A DNA stretch of 64,000 nt from Lobosporangium transversale (Eukaryota > Mortierellomycota > Mortierellomycetes > Mortierellales > Mortierellaceae): assembly GCF_002105155.1 (NCBI RefSeq), contig NW_019029000.1:310001-374000 (forward strand), given 5' to 3'. Shown in pieces: positions 46,441-56,522 of the stretch; positions within the stretch are counted from its first letter, which is position 1, and the number at the start of each line of letters is the position of its first letter. The notes under the pieces were generated by a model. That model searched no databases. It saw nothing but the letters and a program-made list of their open reading frames with translations, and had not been told where the DNA came from. The position numbers and the translations under genes are program-made.

Positions 46441-47363
46441 GCCTCTGCCGATTCAGTTCTGGATCTCATCTCCCTTACTCCTCATATCAAGATGCCATGA
46501 GACTCGCTAAAGTGTGCTAAGCATTACTGTGAAGCTGGTATTCAGTTGCAGAGCCTTGACCATTTCGCATTGCGATCATTAAACAAGGACCTACAGTAGC
46601 CTCTGCCCATCTAGGCTCTCGGTGACACTCTACATCGTCAAGGACACTCACTTTTATTCTACACTCTTCCCTTGCCCCTCTTCATTTCGACTTCCTAAAT
46701 CTTCTCACCATTACTTTGTCACATAGGCGAAGTTATGCCTATCTATTACAACATGGCGGAGGACCCTTCGCAACGATTCGTCTGGCTACCGATGCTATCC
46801 TATGTGCTTCTCGTTGAAGCTTCCTGGCCCTCTGTCAGTCAATCTACCGCTTATTCGATTCCTTTGACGTACTCTGTAAAAGAGCAAGCTTATTAGACAA
46901 CCATTTCGAGGATCCTATCATCCGCTCTCTCGCCTTCTTTTTCTTCCTGGCAACGGAGCGGCCTGCTTATTCCCTATCTTTTTTCCATTTTTTCTTCCTT
47001 TTCTCACTTCTGGATGTTTCTTTTTCTTTATATTTAATCATCACTACAGTATACAACAATCCTCCACAATCATCAAACTCTTCCATTTCATCGCTTACTT
47101 TATATTGTTTTTAGAGGGGCGAGAAAACAAAAATGTAGAATAAAGGCGAATGTCCTTGACGATGTAGAGTGTCACCGAGAGCCTAGATGGGCAGAGGCTA
47201 CTGTAGGTCCTTGTTTAATAATCGCAATGCGAATGGTCAAGGCTCTGCAACTGAATACCAGCTTCACAGTAATGTTTAGCACACTTTAGCGAGTCTCATG
47301 GCATCTTGATATGAGGGGTAAGGGGGATGTATAGATGAGATCCAGAGCTGAGTCAGCAGAGGT
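46441..47363. mobile_element. Large imperfect inverted repeat, element remnant
   Basis: The left arm, 46441-46680, pairs with the right arm, 47114-47363, read in reverse. Long blocks match almost perfectly, including CATATCAAGATGCCATGAGA, GTATTCAGTTGCAGAGCCTT and CTACAGTAGCCTCTGCCCAT. Small indels separate the blocks. The loop is about 430 bp and carries no recognisable protein. Outside the right arm, the minus strand shows an LTR-like order: ATATAAGAAGAG, then CCTAATAAACTTCAG, before the arm. This suggests a fold-back or a nested retrotransposon end. Confidence 0.65.
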
Positions 47364-48598
47364 CTAGGGTATAGGAGTTGTACGTGAGAGCATGAGCTCT
47401 GAAGCCTGAAGACTAAAGACTGAAGTTTATTAGGGGAATTCTTCCTCTTCTTATATTGTTCTTCTATGAACCTAGCTGTGGTAGCTAGTGACGCAGCCCT
47501 ACGAGGAGCATCCGCCACTTACTGATGAAAGACTCAAAGAGCTTTCATTAAATGTGGATCTGTAAGCACTATATATTATAGGAAAATAATTATAGATATT
47601 GCTAGTTATTGTTAGCTATTTTCAACCGTGGTCAGCAAACATCAGCCTATAACGATCAAAGAGGCCGATTATCATTGGAAGAACAGACCCTCAGAGGTAA
47701 GGAGGCGTGGTGGCATTGAAAGTTTAGTTGCTGTTAAAGGCCGGCCTAGAAAAGTTGGTTAGTAAAATCATCAATAATCTAATATGAACCATTCCGTTCT
47801 AATAGGAGATAAAGAGAAACATGGTTTCCAAGGGGCATAAAACAGATACAAATGAATATTAAATATACTACATGTGTTTGCATGTGTATGTGTTGACCAA
47901 TAGCCTTGTAGATAATGGTCAAGACTCTCGCGAAAAGCGCACTGAACTGTTCAAGGATAGTACACACAAAGGGTCTTGTGGGGAATGAGCATGAAAACAC
48001 CATCTCGATAGTGTCTTTTACGCCAGAAATCAGTGCTATTCTTCCTACTTTATTTGAATTTATGCTAAACGCACACGGAAAGGTGTGCTCTATGATGGGA
48101 AACAGGCTTCAATTAGTAACTATCAGGAAAAAAGACTTTGACACTTTACTTATGGCGAAGCTATCCTACACTGTGTTGATAATTTCGGAGGTAGTCTTGA
48201 TACATGATAGAGCCGTATAACTGTAAGTGTGTAAGTTACACTTGGGATATTCATCTTCATGTAACCGTTGCTTCAAAAGAACTCTCGGAAGGAGCACGCG
48301 ATGTGACTTCTCCCCGTGTTTCCTTTTTTGCACACACACGGTCGCGGGTTGAAATAATTTGCAAAGCGATGAGTCTTGTAAGAAAACCGGGTTGAGCTTG
48401 CCGCGGAAAATAAAAGCCCAACAAATGCTATGCAAAACATATTCGGCGCACATTCAAAGCACTTAAAACTGATCTCAATCTTCCATCGGTTTCTTTTGTT
48501 ACCTTTTCACAAACAGCTTCGCTTCTTTTCTTCCTTTTCTTTCCTTTATTCTTTTTTTTTTTTTTTTTTTATTCTTAAACATTCACTACCTTTTCGTC

Positions 48599-49593
48599 AT
48601 GTCTCTTTCCATTCTTTCCTCATCTCTCAAGGGATCAGTCCTCAAGGCTGTTCGACTCTCTGCTGCCACCTCAACTGTTGCAAGGCCTGCCTCTGTCTGG
48701 ACCTCAAGACTTTACTCAACGGAACAGAGTGGCAACAATAACAACAGTAGCAATAATGATAATAATGGCAACAGGGATAACAAGGATAATAAGGAAGGCA
48801 ATGCTGCCGCTGCCTCTGAAACAGAATCTGCGCCCGCAGACGCATCAAAAGAACAAACTGAAAACGGAAAGCCTGCTCACGAAGAAGCCCTAGCCGCTAA
48901 GGATAAACAAATTGCTGAGATCAAGGTAAAGACAAAGAACTTGAAATGGAAGGGACTGGCAAGACATCCCATCCATAGTGGTTCCAGGGACGAAATAAAG
49001 AACGCTACATCAAAAGTCATTTGTTTCCAACATTTTCTTAACTCGTTTTCTTTCCTTTCTTTTCATTTCCTTCCTTATTTCCTAACTAATCTACGAACAA
49101 ATATCCAATGACATATACATGACGACTATACATATACATGTATGTATAAAAAAAGGATCGTTTGTTACGCACACTTGCAGACATGGAGAACCTCCGTCAG
49201 AGAACTGCCAAGGAAGTGAGCAACACCAAAGATTATGCTATTCAAAAGTTTGCCAAGGATCTCTTGGATACTGCAGATATATTGGGTATGGCGATCAAGA
49301 ACGTGCCTGCAGAAGAGCTTTCAGAGAGCTCAAATAACGTCCATTTAAAGACGTTGCATACGGGAGTATCGATGACAAGAGATGAGCTCCTCAAGGCATT
49401 TAAGCGACATGGTATTGAGCCTTATGATCCCATCAATGAAAAGTTTGATCCAAATCTGCATCAAGCCAACTTTCAGGTGCCCATGCCCGGCAAGGAGCCC
49501 GGTACAGTCTTTGATGTTCAGAAGATTGGATTCATGATTAAGGGACGTGTCTTGCGGCCGGCACAAGTTGGTGTTGTTCAAGGAACAGATTAA
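48599..49593 (+). CDS. MGE1: Mitochondrial GrpE nucleotide-exchange factor
   Basis: Releases ADP from mitochondrial Hsp70 during protein import and folding in the matrix. Two exons, 48599-48925 and 49156-49593, give 254 residues, the usual length. The first 40 or so residues are a Ser/Arg/Ala-rich, acid-free presequence ending near SRLYST. An Asn/Asp-rich linker follows, then the GrpE coil, with DRLLRTLADMENLRQRTAKE starting exon 2. Further family motifs are FAKDLLDTADILGMAI, MTRDELLKAFKRHGIEPYDP and the beta-wing IGFMIKGRVLRPAQVGVV. The intron ends AAAAAAAG with no pyrimidine tract, but the join is confirmed by the continuous coil. Convergent with the Cox23 gene, with 212 bp between the stops. 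Confidence 0.95.
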
Positions 49594-49805
49594 AAAAAAA
49601 AAAAAAATCCAAATCGGGATGTAGTGTTGTGGAGGAGGAAGAGGGTATTTGGTTTTTCTTGTTTCTTATTTTTTTTTTTTCCAGCATCTTAATACTAGAG
49701 CATCTTTTCCTTTTTTTTTTTTTTAACATAATAAAATGAAACATACAGGCAAACAACACTTGTCGATGGGTTGATTTTTTATTTTGAAAGATTACTTCGC
49801 CTCTC

Positions 49806-50343
49806 TTATGATGGAGGTTTAGTATTGTCCTTGTTGAGCCCAGAGGCCTCATCATCATCAACGATTCCCAAGTTTCTTTTACGACGTTCCTCTCGTAGAG
49901 ATGCCAACTAAGAATGACCGTGGTATAAAAAAAAGGATTTTAGAAGAAAGTCATAACATATTTTGTCATGTGGGAAGAATCATTTTCTGTGTGAAATATT
50001 TTTTTTTTACCCATTTCTTTTTACAGTCCGAGTAGTCCTTAAAGAATCGTGTACACCGCCTTTTGTCATAGTTGTTCTCATCCATACATTTCAATGAAGC
50101 TCTGGTTTGGGCACGACAAGGATCCATGAATTGTGATTGAGCCTTTAAATTGTATTCCTTGTTGAATTCTTTTAGTTCTTCGTCCGTAGTATGAATGTGT
50201 TCATGACTACGACGTGGGCCCTTCTTGGGTTGTTCATCTGTAGAAGAAGAAGGTTGTTGTTGTTGCTGTGGTCTGAAGCTAGCGCTTGTGACCGTGGTAT
50301 TATTTCCTCGGTATACTGGCTTTGACTCTTCTTCCACTGACAT
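49806..50343 (-). CDS. COX23: Twin-CX9C protein Cox23
   Basis: Small intermembrane-space protein needed for cytochrome c oxidase assembly and copper handling, imported by the Mia40 relay. Minus-strand exons 50343-50011 and 49907-49806 give 144 residues. The coiled-coil-helix domain is DPCRAQTRASLKC then CTRFFKDYSDC, with Cys at 76, 86, 97 and 107, exactly two C-x9-C pairs. The tail KKKWLASLREERRKRNLG, created by the splice, matches the family. The N-terminal 65 residues are hydrophilic with a short Gln run. The donor is GTAAAAAAAA. The second exon has no start of its own, so open-frame methods would miss it. Confidence 0.9.
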
Positions 50344-50918
50344 AGTTTTATGATGCCCTTGAATGAGACAGGTTGCATTAAAAGAAGGGGAGGACGAAGG
50401 AAGAAAGAAGACTCAATAACCAGTTCTGAAGCACGTGACGCTATCTTTTTAATTCATTTTTTTTTTACGCGTCAAAGCTCATATCTGGTAATTTGGTACT
50501 TGCACATTCATTTATTAAAGAGCAACAAAGTATAAATGATATTTGATCTAAATTGCAACCGGATTTTGCTCTTTAGTTCTCTAAGTATCCATTTAAGGGC
50601 CACTTTCAACGAAAATGCCTCGGTATAATAATCACGATTATTATAGCTACTTCTATTTTTGATGAAGGATCGAATAGAGCTTAACAATACGGCCGTCGAG
50701 ACCCATCATATGTATGAAATAGGTCTTTGTGGATATCAGCAGAGTGCTCAAGTTGATGCTCAATGGTCTGATAGGAACCATGAAGTCTATCAGACCTCAT
50801 ATCCCTGCCAAGGGGTAAGACAGATATTATATGGCATTTATTTTCAAATTGTGAGAGCGAAGGATAGAAGCTATGACAATGTTTTTCCACCGAGAAAACC
50901 ATTGGTGGAATCGCAGAC
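50344..50918. other. Intergenic between Cox23 and the nuclease-like gene
   Basis: AT-rich. An 87-codon + frame at 50659-50922 runs antisense into the 3' end of the next gene and has no recognisable features. No separate gene supported. Confidence 0.55.
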
Positions 50919-52528
50919 TTAGCGCACATTACCTTTCTTTTTTGGAGTATTCATGACAATAGAATCAAGGTCACGCTGCTCTAATGGTAGTATGGTCCGT
51001 TCCTGCCGCAAAAAGCTTTCGTCCACTGCCTGTGTCCGCGCATCCTCGACCTTCTGCTGCATGCTGCGGAGATGTTGCTAATATAGAGAGAAAAGATACA
51101 AAATAAATAAATAAGACAAACAAGCACACAAGATAAATAAATGGTAAGAGCCGGATACAGCTGGGACGTAACATTACCACATATGTGAGCAACCACCCGA
51201 GAGACTGCCCACCCAGGAACGCCTTCAAGTCTTTCTCATTAAGTGGTAACCTAATGCAAATTTGAGACAACAGACCAGAGACATGGACGCCTTCGTGCCA
51301 GCGGAGATAGACAATAGTGCCAGTGTAGCCAGAGACGTCAAGGAAAACCATGTAATCACCATTGTCAAGTTCAAACTTCACATGTCGCTGCAAATAAACT
51401 AAAATGGCTTTGTTAATGCGAATGTTTTTTCGAGACTGCCTTTTGTTCTCTTCAATATCTACCCCAACAGCCTTGAATTCGCTGTTATTTAATACAAGCG
51501 CATCCAGATGCAGGTGGAGATCCATCTTACGGCCACAGACACTCTTGCTTGTTCCACTAAATTCATGCTCTTGAAGGACTCTAATCTCTTTTGTTGCATC
51601 ACTTGCGGGCTCGCCACTAGAAAATGAAGCAGCAAACATTAGTTACATGGTCACATTACGGTAGTATTAATAATAAGGCATACTGCGAGTACATACGTCT
51701 CAAACTTGAGCAACCCTTCCGAGATAAAATCGAAGACGGTCTTCCACGTTGAGACAACTGCATGCTCAGACTCGCCAAATGTTCCTGTAATAATTTTGTC
51801 CACTCTAACGAATATAAAATTCAAAGCTAGATGCAATCGATAAAAGTGTACGAAAGAATGAGGCGATGACAGATAGATATAAAACTTACAGGAATCGGAC
51901 AACGTCTAGAGCAATCTTGAGCAAAGGATGCACTTGTTCTCCCCGCCGCACCTTGCCTACACGTTCGGCATCCATAATGCTGATCTCATCACGAAGATAT
52001 TGTATACCATATTTAGTGAGAATTTCCTTTAGCATTTGGAGCGGGTCTCTGATGCTGTCATCAGGATGCACTCTGGGTGCTGCTCTCTCGATGTCGTTGA
52101 TCAGACGCGTGCCGAACATGTCTTTGATATTGGCAGCCCGAAGATTGATCACGCCTGACAGCGCCACCAGAAGATCCTTCTCGTGCTGGAGGGCAGTTTT
52201 AGTGTCCTCGAGATGGGCACGGATATAGGTGTATAGCACCTTGCGCGTCAGGCATAAACCATCTCCAGAGGGCATTGGTGTGTCTGACCGGCCATGGCGC
52301 AGAATCTCATGCATGATCTTCATAAGCGAACCCCAAGGCTCGCAGAAGGACGAGGACGACGCAACTTCCAGAGTCTCGGTCCTAGCTCGCTTCCGGACAA
52401 GTTCCTCTGACTGGCTGATCGTTGAGGGCCTCTCCTTTGTGATGTCTTTGACAAGTTCGTCCTCGGCATGGACTATCAGGGCGGCAGCACTCGCAAAGGA
52501 GTTTGCCCGTAATTTTTCCTAGATGTAT

Positions 52529-52563
<35 letters not shown>

Positions 52564-52970
52564 ATAAATGAACTTAAGCCTCGGGCAACACGAATATCAT
52601 AGGTACGCTTTTATAACCTACTTTTGCATTTTCGGCGGCTTGAACAGCAGCTCGTTGTTTCTTCAAACAAGTTTGGATTTGGAAGTCTGGCAACTGTGGC
52701 AGTCATTGGCTGATTAATCATTGTAATCTATATAACTATATAAAGCGTTTGTATGAATAGCAAGTAACATACCGTAACCGTGCTGAGAAGCTCAAGAGCA
52801 GTTCTTTTTTCAAGATCTCCAGCCTCTGGTGTGCCATGAATCTGACGCAAAAAGTCTCGAAAAGCTCTGTAATGGGCCTTGGCATCACTCTTTGGGCGGT
52901 TATTGATGAAATTCCCAATATCATTCCATTGAGAAGGGCCTTGTCGGAAGTGTGCGGGTAAGCGATCCAT
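50919..52970 (-). CDS. Predicted PD-(D/E)XK-like nuclease-domain protein, unknown
   Basis: Minus-strand exons 52970-52773, 52693-52622, 52518-51890, 51804-51697, 51616-51178 and 51077-50919 join in frame to 534 residues. The N-terminal half is helical and charged (FRDFLRQIHGTPEAGDLEKR, VHAEDELVKDITKERP). Exon 5 has a pattern typical of restriction-endonuclease-fold proteins: Asp368 in GRKMDLHL, then a strand and Glu382-x-Lys384 in VLNNSEFKAVGVD, then Gln396 in a basic helix (KRQSRKNIRINKAIL). Beta strands follow (FELDNGDYMVFLDVSGYTG). The C-terminus is a short charged coil ending TPKKKGNVR. I recall similar repeated hypothetical proteins in Mucoromycota but cannot name the family. A catalytic role is an inference from motif order only. 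Expression is plausible because all five introns are clean. A repeat element starts 152 bp upstream. Confidence 0.65.
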
Positions 52971-53121
52971 GCCGTGTTTGTGTTTGTGTGTCAATGTGTG
53001 AAGAGAAATGCATAAAGTGATGTCAAAGCCTAATAGAGTGAGAAGCTCGTGTCACGCGATTATATAAAATGTGGCGTTATTCTCCCGGGCCATGAGGATT
53101 TAGAATCAACACCATTTCGTT

Positions 53122-54496
53122 GCCATCACAGATTGTAACTCAAGGACGCTTGAAAGGTAAGAGGTAACTCTGTCAAGTATGATGGACGCTGCAACCTGGC
53201 ATACGGGTGAAAGTGAATAGGCCCGAACCCTTAGATGGGAACCGGTGTTCTTGACACGCTTGTTTCTCGGGACAGCGTGAATAAGGACTAGGGAGACCTG
53301 CAGGTTTTTTTGTATAGCCTAAGGCCCGATCCTGATAAAACACTTTCTCTGCTCAGGTAGCGAGATTGATGAAAGGTCTGAACCCTTAGATGGGAACCGG
53401 CGTCTCTGACACTACAGTGATGCAGTGGACCAGTGACTTAACCTGCTGATGGATTGCAACACAGCAGCTCAAAAACATCAAAAGTCCATTTCTACTTGCC
53501 TACATTCATTGCGAGGTGTTGTTTGCGTTGCAACTTGGCGTACGGGGGAAAGTGAATAGGCCCGAACCCTTAGATGGGAACCGGTGTTCTTGACACGCTT
53601 GTTTCTCGGGACAGCGTGAATAAGGACTAGGGAGACCTGCAGGTTTTTTGTATAGCCTAAGGCCCGATCCTGATAAAACACTTTCTCTGCTCAGGTAGCG
53701 AGATTGATGAAAGGTCTGAACCCTTAGATGGGAACCGGCGTCTCTGACACTGCAGTGATGCAGTGGACCAGTGACTTAATCTGCTGATGGATTGCAACAC
53801 AGCAGCTCAAAAACATCGAGAGTCGATAACACTTTCTAGATGAGAAGTTATCCCAACTGAATACTTCAGTTTCTGATTGAGTGTTACCTGCTTGTTAATT
53901 GTCCTTTGAGATTGAAATGAGACATTAACTCCTTTTTTATTTTCTGTCTAAGGTTATACAAGTCTCTTCATAACTCGCGTTCTAGATGGTAGCCACTGTA
54001 ATTCAAGACGGTTTTACAAGAAGTTTATTTCATCGAGTTTTCATATCCTTCTAGCTAATAAAACATCACTTTTCAAAGACTTGTTGACATTTGGGTATAT
54101 GGTGTCTCTATTTATCATAGCAATACCTAGCGATTATTAGCGACTTATAATTTCCATAGACATTTCTAGTTATTCGGGAAGCCAGGTTGATCGACTAAGG
54201 CTTAGGTGCATGGTTTTCCTTGTGGTACAAAAAAAAAATCAATCTCAAATATTCGGTTAGGATAGCTTCTTGTCTAGATTTTAATATCGGCTCCCGATGT
54301 TTTTGATCTTGTGTATTGCAATTCATCAGCAAGCTAAGTCACTGGTCCACTGTATCGCTGCAGTGTCAGAGACGCCGGTTCCCATCTAAAGGTTCTAGCC
54401 TATTCACTTTCTCATGCACCAAACTACAGCATCCATCATGCTCGACAAAGTTCCCTCGTATCTTTTCAAATGCCTCCGGATTACAATCTGTCATGG
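53122..54496. mobile_element. Non-autonomous inverted-repeat element with internal tandem units
   Basis: The ends, 53122-53245 and 54375-54496, are imperfect inverted copies of about 122 bp. Both contain ACAGATTGTAA near the tip, ATGATGGA(C/T)GCTG, AAAGTGAATAGG and TAGATGGGAACCGG. Inside the left end are two direct units of about 289 bp (53191-53479 and 53530-53817), almost identical. Each holds GAACCCTTAGATGGGAACCG twice (53225, 53380, 53564, 53718). A further inverted piece is next to the right end (54336-54395). No transposase frame is present. Target-site duplication is not clear. Confidence 0.7.
53191..53817 (+). repeat. Two near-identical 289-bp direct repeats
   Basis: Units 53191-53479 and 53530-53817 differ at only a few bases, including a one-base change in a T run. 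The 50-bp spacer is unrelated. Such closeness implies a recent internal duplication of the element. Confidence 0.9.
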
Positions 54497-54735
54497 TATG
54501 AAGTTACGAGGTCTATATGATTAGAGTCCTAATGCTGTATTCGGTGATTTTCGACAGTGCACTTTTTCACTAGTGTACCAAAGTCTAGCTATTCCTTTCA
54601 CCGGTGGACTTGTATTACTGGTCTACAAGTAGGGGTATGATGTAGCCTAATACAAAAATATCCCAGTGTGCTCTTGGTACACCATACCAAAACCACCGAC
54701 GATGAGGATTTTCTGAGTGGTGGTGCGCTGCACCG

Positions 54736-54736
<1 letters not shown>

Positions 54737-54768
<32 letters not shown>
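54737..54768 (+). repeat. A homopolymer
   Basis: About 32 A's between the inverted-repeat element and the MITE. It might be a retroelement tail, but no element body is attached on either side. Confidence 0.7.
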
Positions 54769-54773
<5 letters not shown>

Positions 54774-54976
54774 TGGTGCAAGATCCACTAGACCGGTGGA
54801 AACCAAAGAGCGGCAAGTTGATCAGGCCTTTAATAGTTGGCCCATGCAGGTTTGATCCATAGTGGCTAGGCATCACGGCGTCAAGATAAGTTGACAGGGG
54901 TTCTCATAGCTGACCATTCGTGTGGCTGTTTTTAGTGTTCCAGTTTAATTTGGCGTGTGGCGGAGCATCAAGTCTA

Positions 54977-55322
54977 GAGTCCTCGCCAAAAAGTCACGAA
55001 CTGCATTGAGAAAAACTATATTTTTTAAGTAGAATGAATGAATTGGATGCCGTGGCCACCAAAATCGTAGTTTTTTTATTAAAAATATTAGAATTTGCTA
55101 AGATGAACAGCAATTTTCGATCTCACTCGGCCTCATTCTCTCTCACCTTCATTGTCAACCTCATTCTCATTCTTCAAATAGCAAAATGTCCTCAACTTTT
55201 GATAATAATAGCCCACCTTCATATTCAATGGCCTGTGGCTGAAAACGCTTCCATAGAATAAATTTTGACTTTGTACGTATCCAAAAGTGGAAGTATTTTA
55301 TTCAATTTAAAAGCGAGGACTC
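54977..55322. mobile_element. MITE with perfect 10-bp ends and TA flanks
   Basis: Starts GAGTCCTCGC and ends GCGAGGACTC, exact reverse complements. A TA dinucleotide lies directly outside each end (54975-54976 and 55323-55324). The 346-bp length, AT-rich body and lack of a transposase are those of a Tc1/mariner-pogo type MITE, which duplicates TA on insertion. A 75-codon frame inside is not convincing. A diverged copy of the right end lies at about 19059-19140. Confidence 0.75.
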
Positions 55323-55324
55323 TA

Positions 55325-55846
55325 TGAGCGAATGTGATACGAAGCTAGGAAATATAAAGTCTTTCTTACCCTTTACTAAATGCCAAGTAAAATTAGTGAG
55401 AAAAGCCTTTTTTCGTTAAAGATAGAGATCTGGGCTTGGTGGTTTTTGTATTTTTTGTATGTGCTACAACTTTGGGGAAATATACTAAGCCCATAGTCAT
55501 TTTGTTTAATGCAAATGCCAAGAGAATGAATGATTACCGGGGATTAGGCTGTAACTGACTGTGGCTGTAACTTCAGTATTCAATGACGTCTATTGAACAG
55601 TTTTTTTTTTTTTTTTTGTTTTTTTTTGGCTGTTGCCATGAGCAATCCTTACGCCGTAGAATGTGGGATAAATGTATGGGGAGAAAGAAAGGAATAGCCA
55701 TACCCTATTTTTCTATAAAAAAGAGTTTTTTTTTCATCATCACATCGTTTCTCAAACTACAACAACACCAAAATAACCTCGCTTCACCTCAATCGCACCC
55801 CTTTCAGCTGGACCATATACTTCTTTTCTTTTTCCTGAACAAAGCA
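55325..55846. promoter_or_regulatory. Upstream region of the small secreted protein gene
   Basis: AT-rich, with a split T run (55601-55627). It ends in a C/A-rich leader just before the ATG at 55847. No other gene seen. An in-frame upstream extension to 55583 exists but is low-complexity Phe and unlikely to be translated. Confidence 0.5.
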
Positions 55847-56386
55847 ATGCACGCCTTCTCTTTCGTTTCTACCACCGCTCTTGCTTTCCTGGCGACTCTA
55901 TTACTGCTGGCGACTACCCCAGCGTCTGTCAAGGCGGACTGTGTCCTTGAGTGTACTGAAATTGTTTTCAATATCGGTTTCTGTGGTTCTCTCAGTGATT
56001 TGGGAGATCGCGATGCTGCTGATATGCCTCCCGTAGGCGCCGGCAACACAGACCGCGACAAATGTCTTTGCAAACAGGATATTGCTAGACTCTATCGTAA
56101 GTTGTCCTCTTTGCTTTTTTTTTTTTTTTTTTTTTTTACTTTATTCTAAATTGACATCCAACGCAACGCGTCAATTTTTTTTTTACTATGATCATTAGGC
56201 AAGTGCCAACTCTGCAGAGATCCTTTAAATGCCAATGCTCAAGTTGACAAGTTTGTGGCTGCATGTAATCTCCAAGATCCCTCTCGTCATCTTGTCAATG
56301 GCGCAAGTAGCCCCAACAAGATTTCATTTGGTACATTCGTAAGGTCTGGACTCTTGGTCAGCGGTCTCGCATACATTGTAGCTTAA
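55847..56386 (+). CDS. Small secreted eight-cysteine protein, probably GPI-anchored
   Basis: Exons 55847-56096 and 56199-56386 give 145 residues. Residues 1-30 form a clear signal peptide (TALAFLATLLLLATTPASVKA). The mature part has eight Cys at about 32, 36, 46, 73, 75, 86, 89 and 106, including C-x-C and C-x2-C, so four disulfides are possible. The C-terminus has a small-residue patch (NGASSPNKIS) and then a short hydrophobic tail (LLVSGLAYIVA), which fits GPI attachment. Spacing differs from the CFEM pattern, so I do not assign that family. Cell-wall or surface roles, or effector-like roles, are possible. The upstream flank is the MITE. Confidence 0.75.
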
Positions 56387-56522
56387 AAAAAAAAAATACA
56401 GTGATCACCTTTAATTAGTAGGCATTTTAATATTTGCTATAGATAGAAATTTAAAAAATAAGAAAAAAAATTGTGCGAGCAGAATAAGCGAAAGATTGAA
56501 TGGATGGATTGCAATAGCTTCT

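Larger units (their letters stand above)
37710..48598. other. 10.9-kb region without a supported gene
   Basis: The + strand is strongly purine-rich from about 37.7 to 43.3 kb (the forkhead upstream side, so CT-rich in that gene's direction). It includes AAAAGG-type repeats at 40036-40066 and A/T runs at 38622-38649, 39213-39243, 40009-40034, 40116-40138 and 41980-42009. A short minus-strand chain of exon-like segments lies at 41924-42872. A large inverted repeat lies at 46441-47363. Open frames of 60-224 codons occur, but all are low-complexity or not protein-like. A CT-rich block at about 48490-48570 is the promoter of the GrpE gene. Confidence 0.55.

Noticed and set aside
47915-48220. 101-codon plus-strand open frame
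   Set aside because: Somewhat protein-like but without domain, splice signals or a leader; not enough to call a gene.
53122-54496. CRISPR-like array, because of regularly repeated motifs
   Set aside because: The spacing is 155/184/154 bp and the 'spacers' are themselves repeated. The sequence is eukaryotic and this is a nested repeat element.
55583-55846. Upstream extension of the small secreted protein
   Set aside because: It begins with translated T runs; the ATG at 55847 starts directly with a textbook signal peptide.
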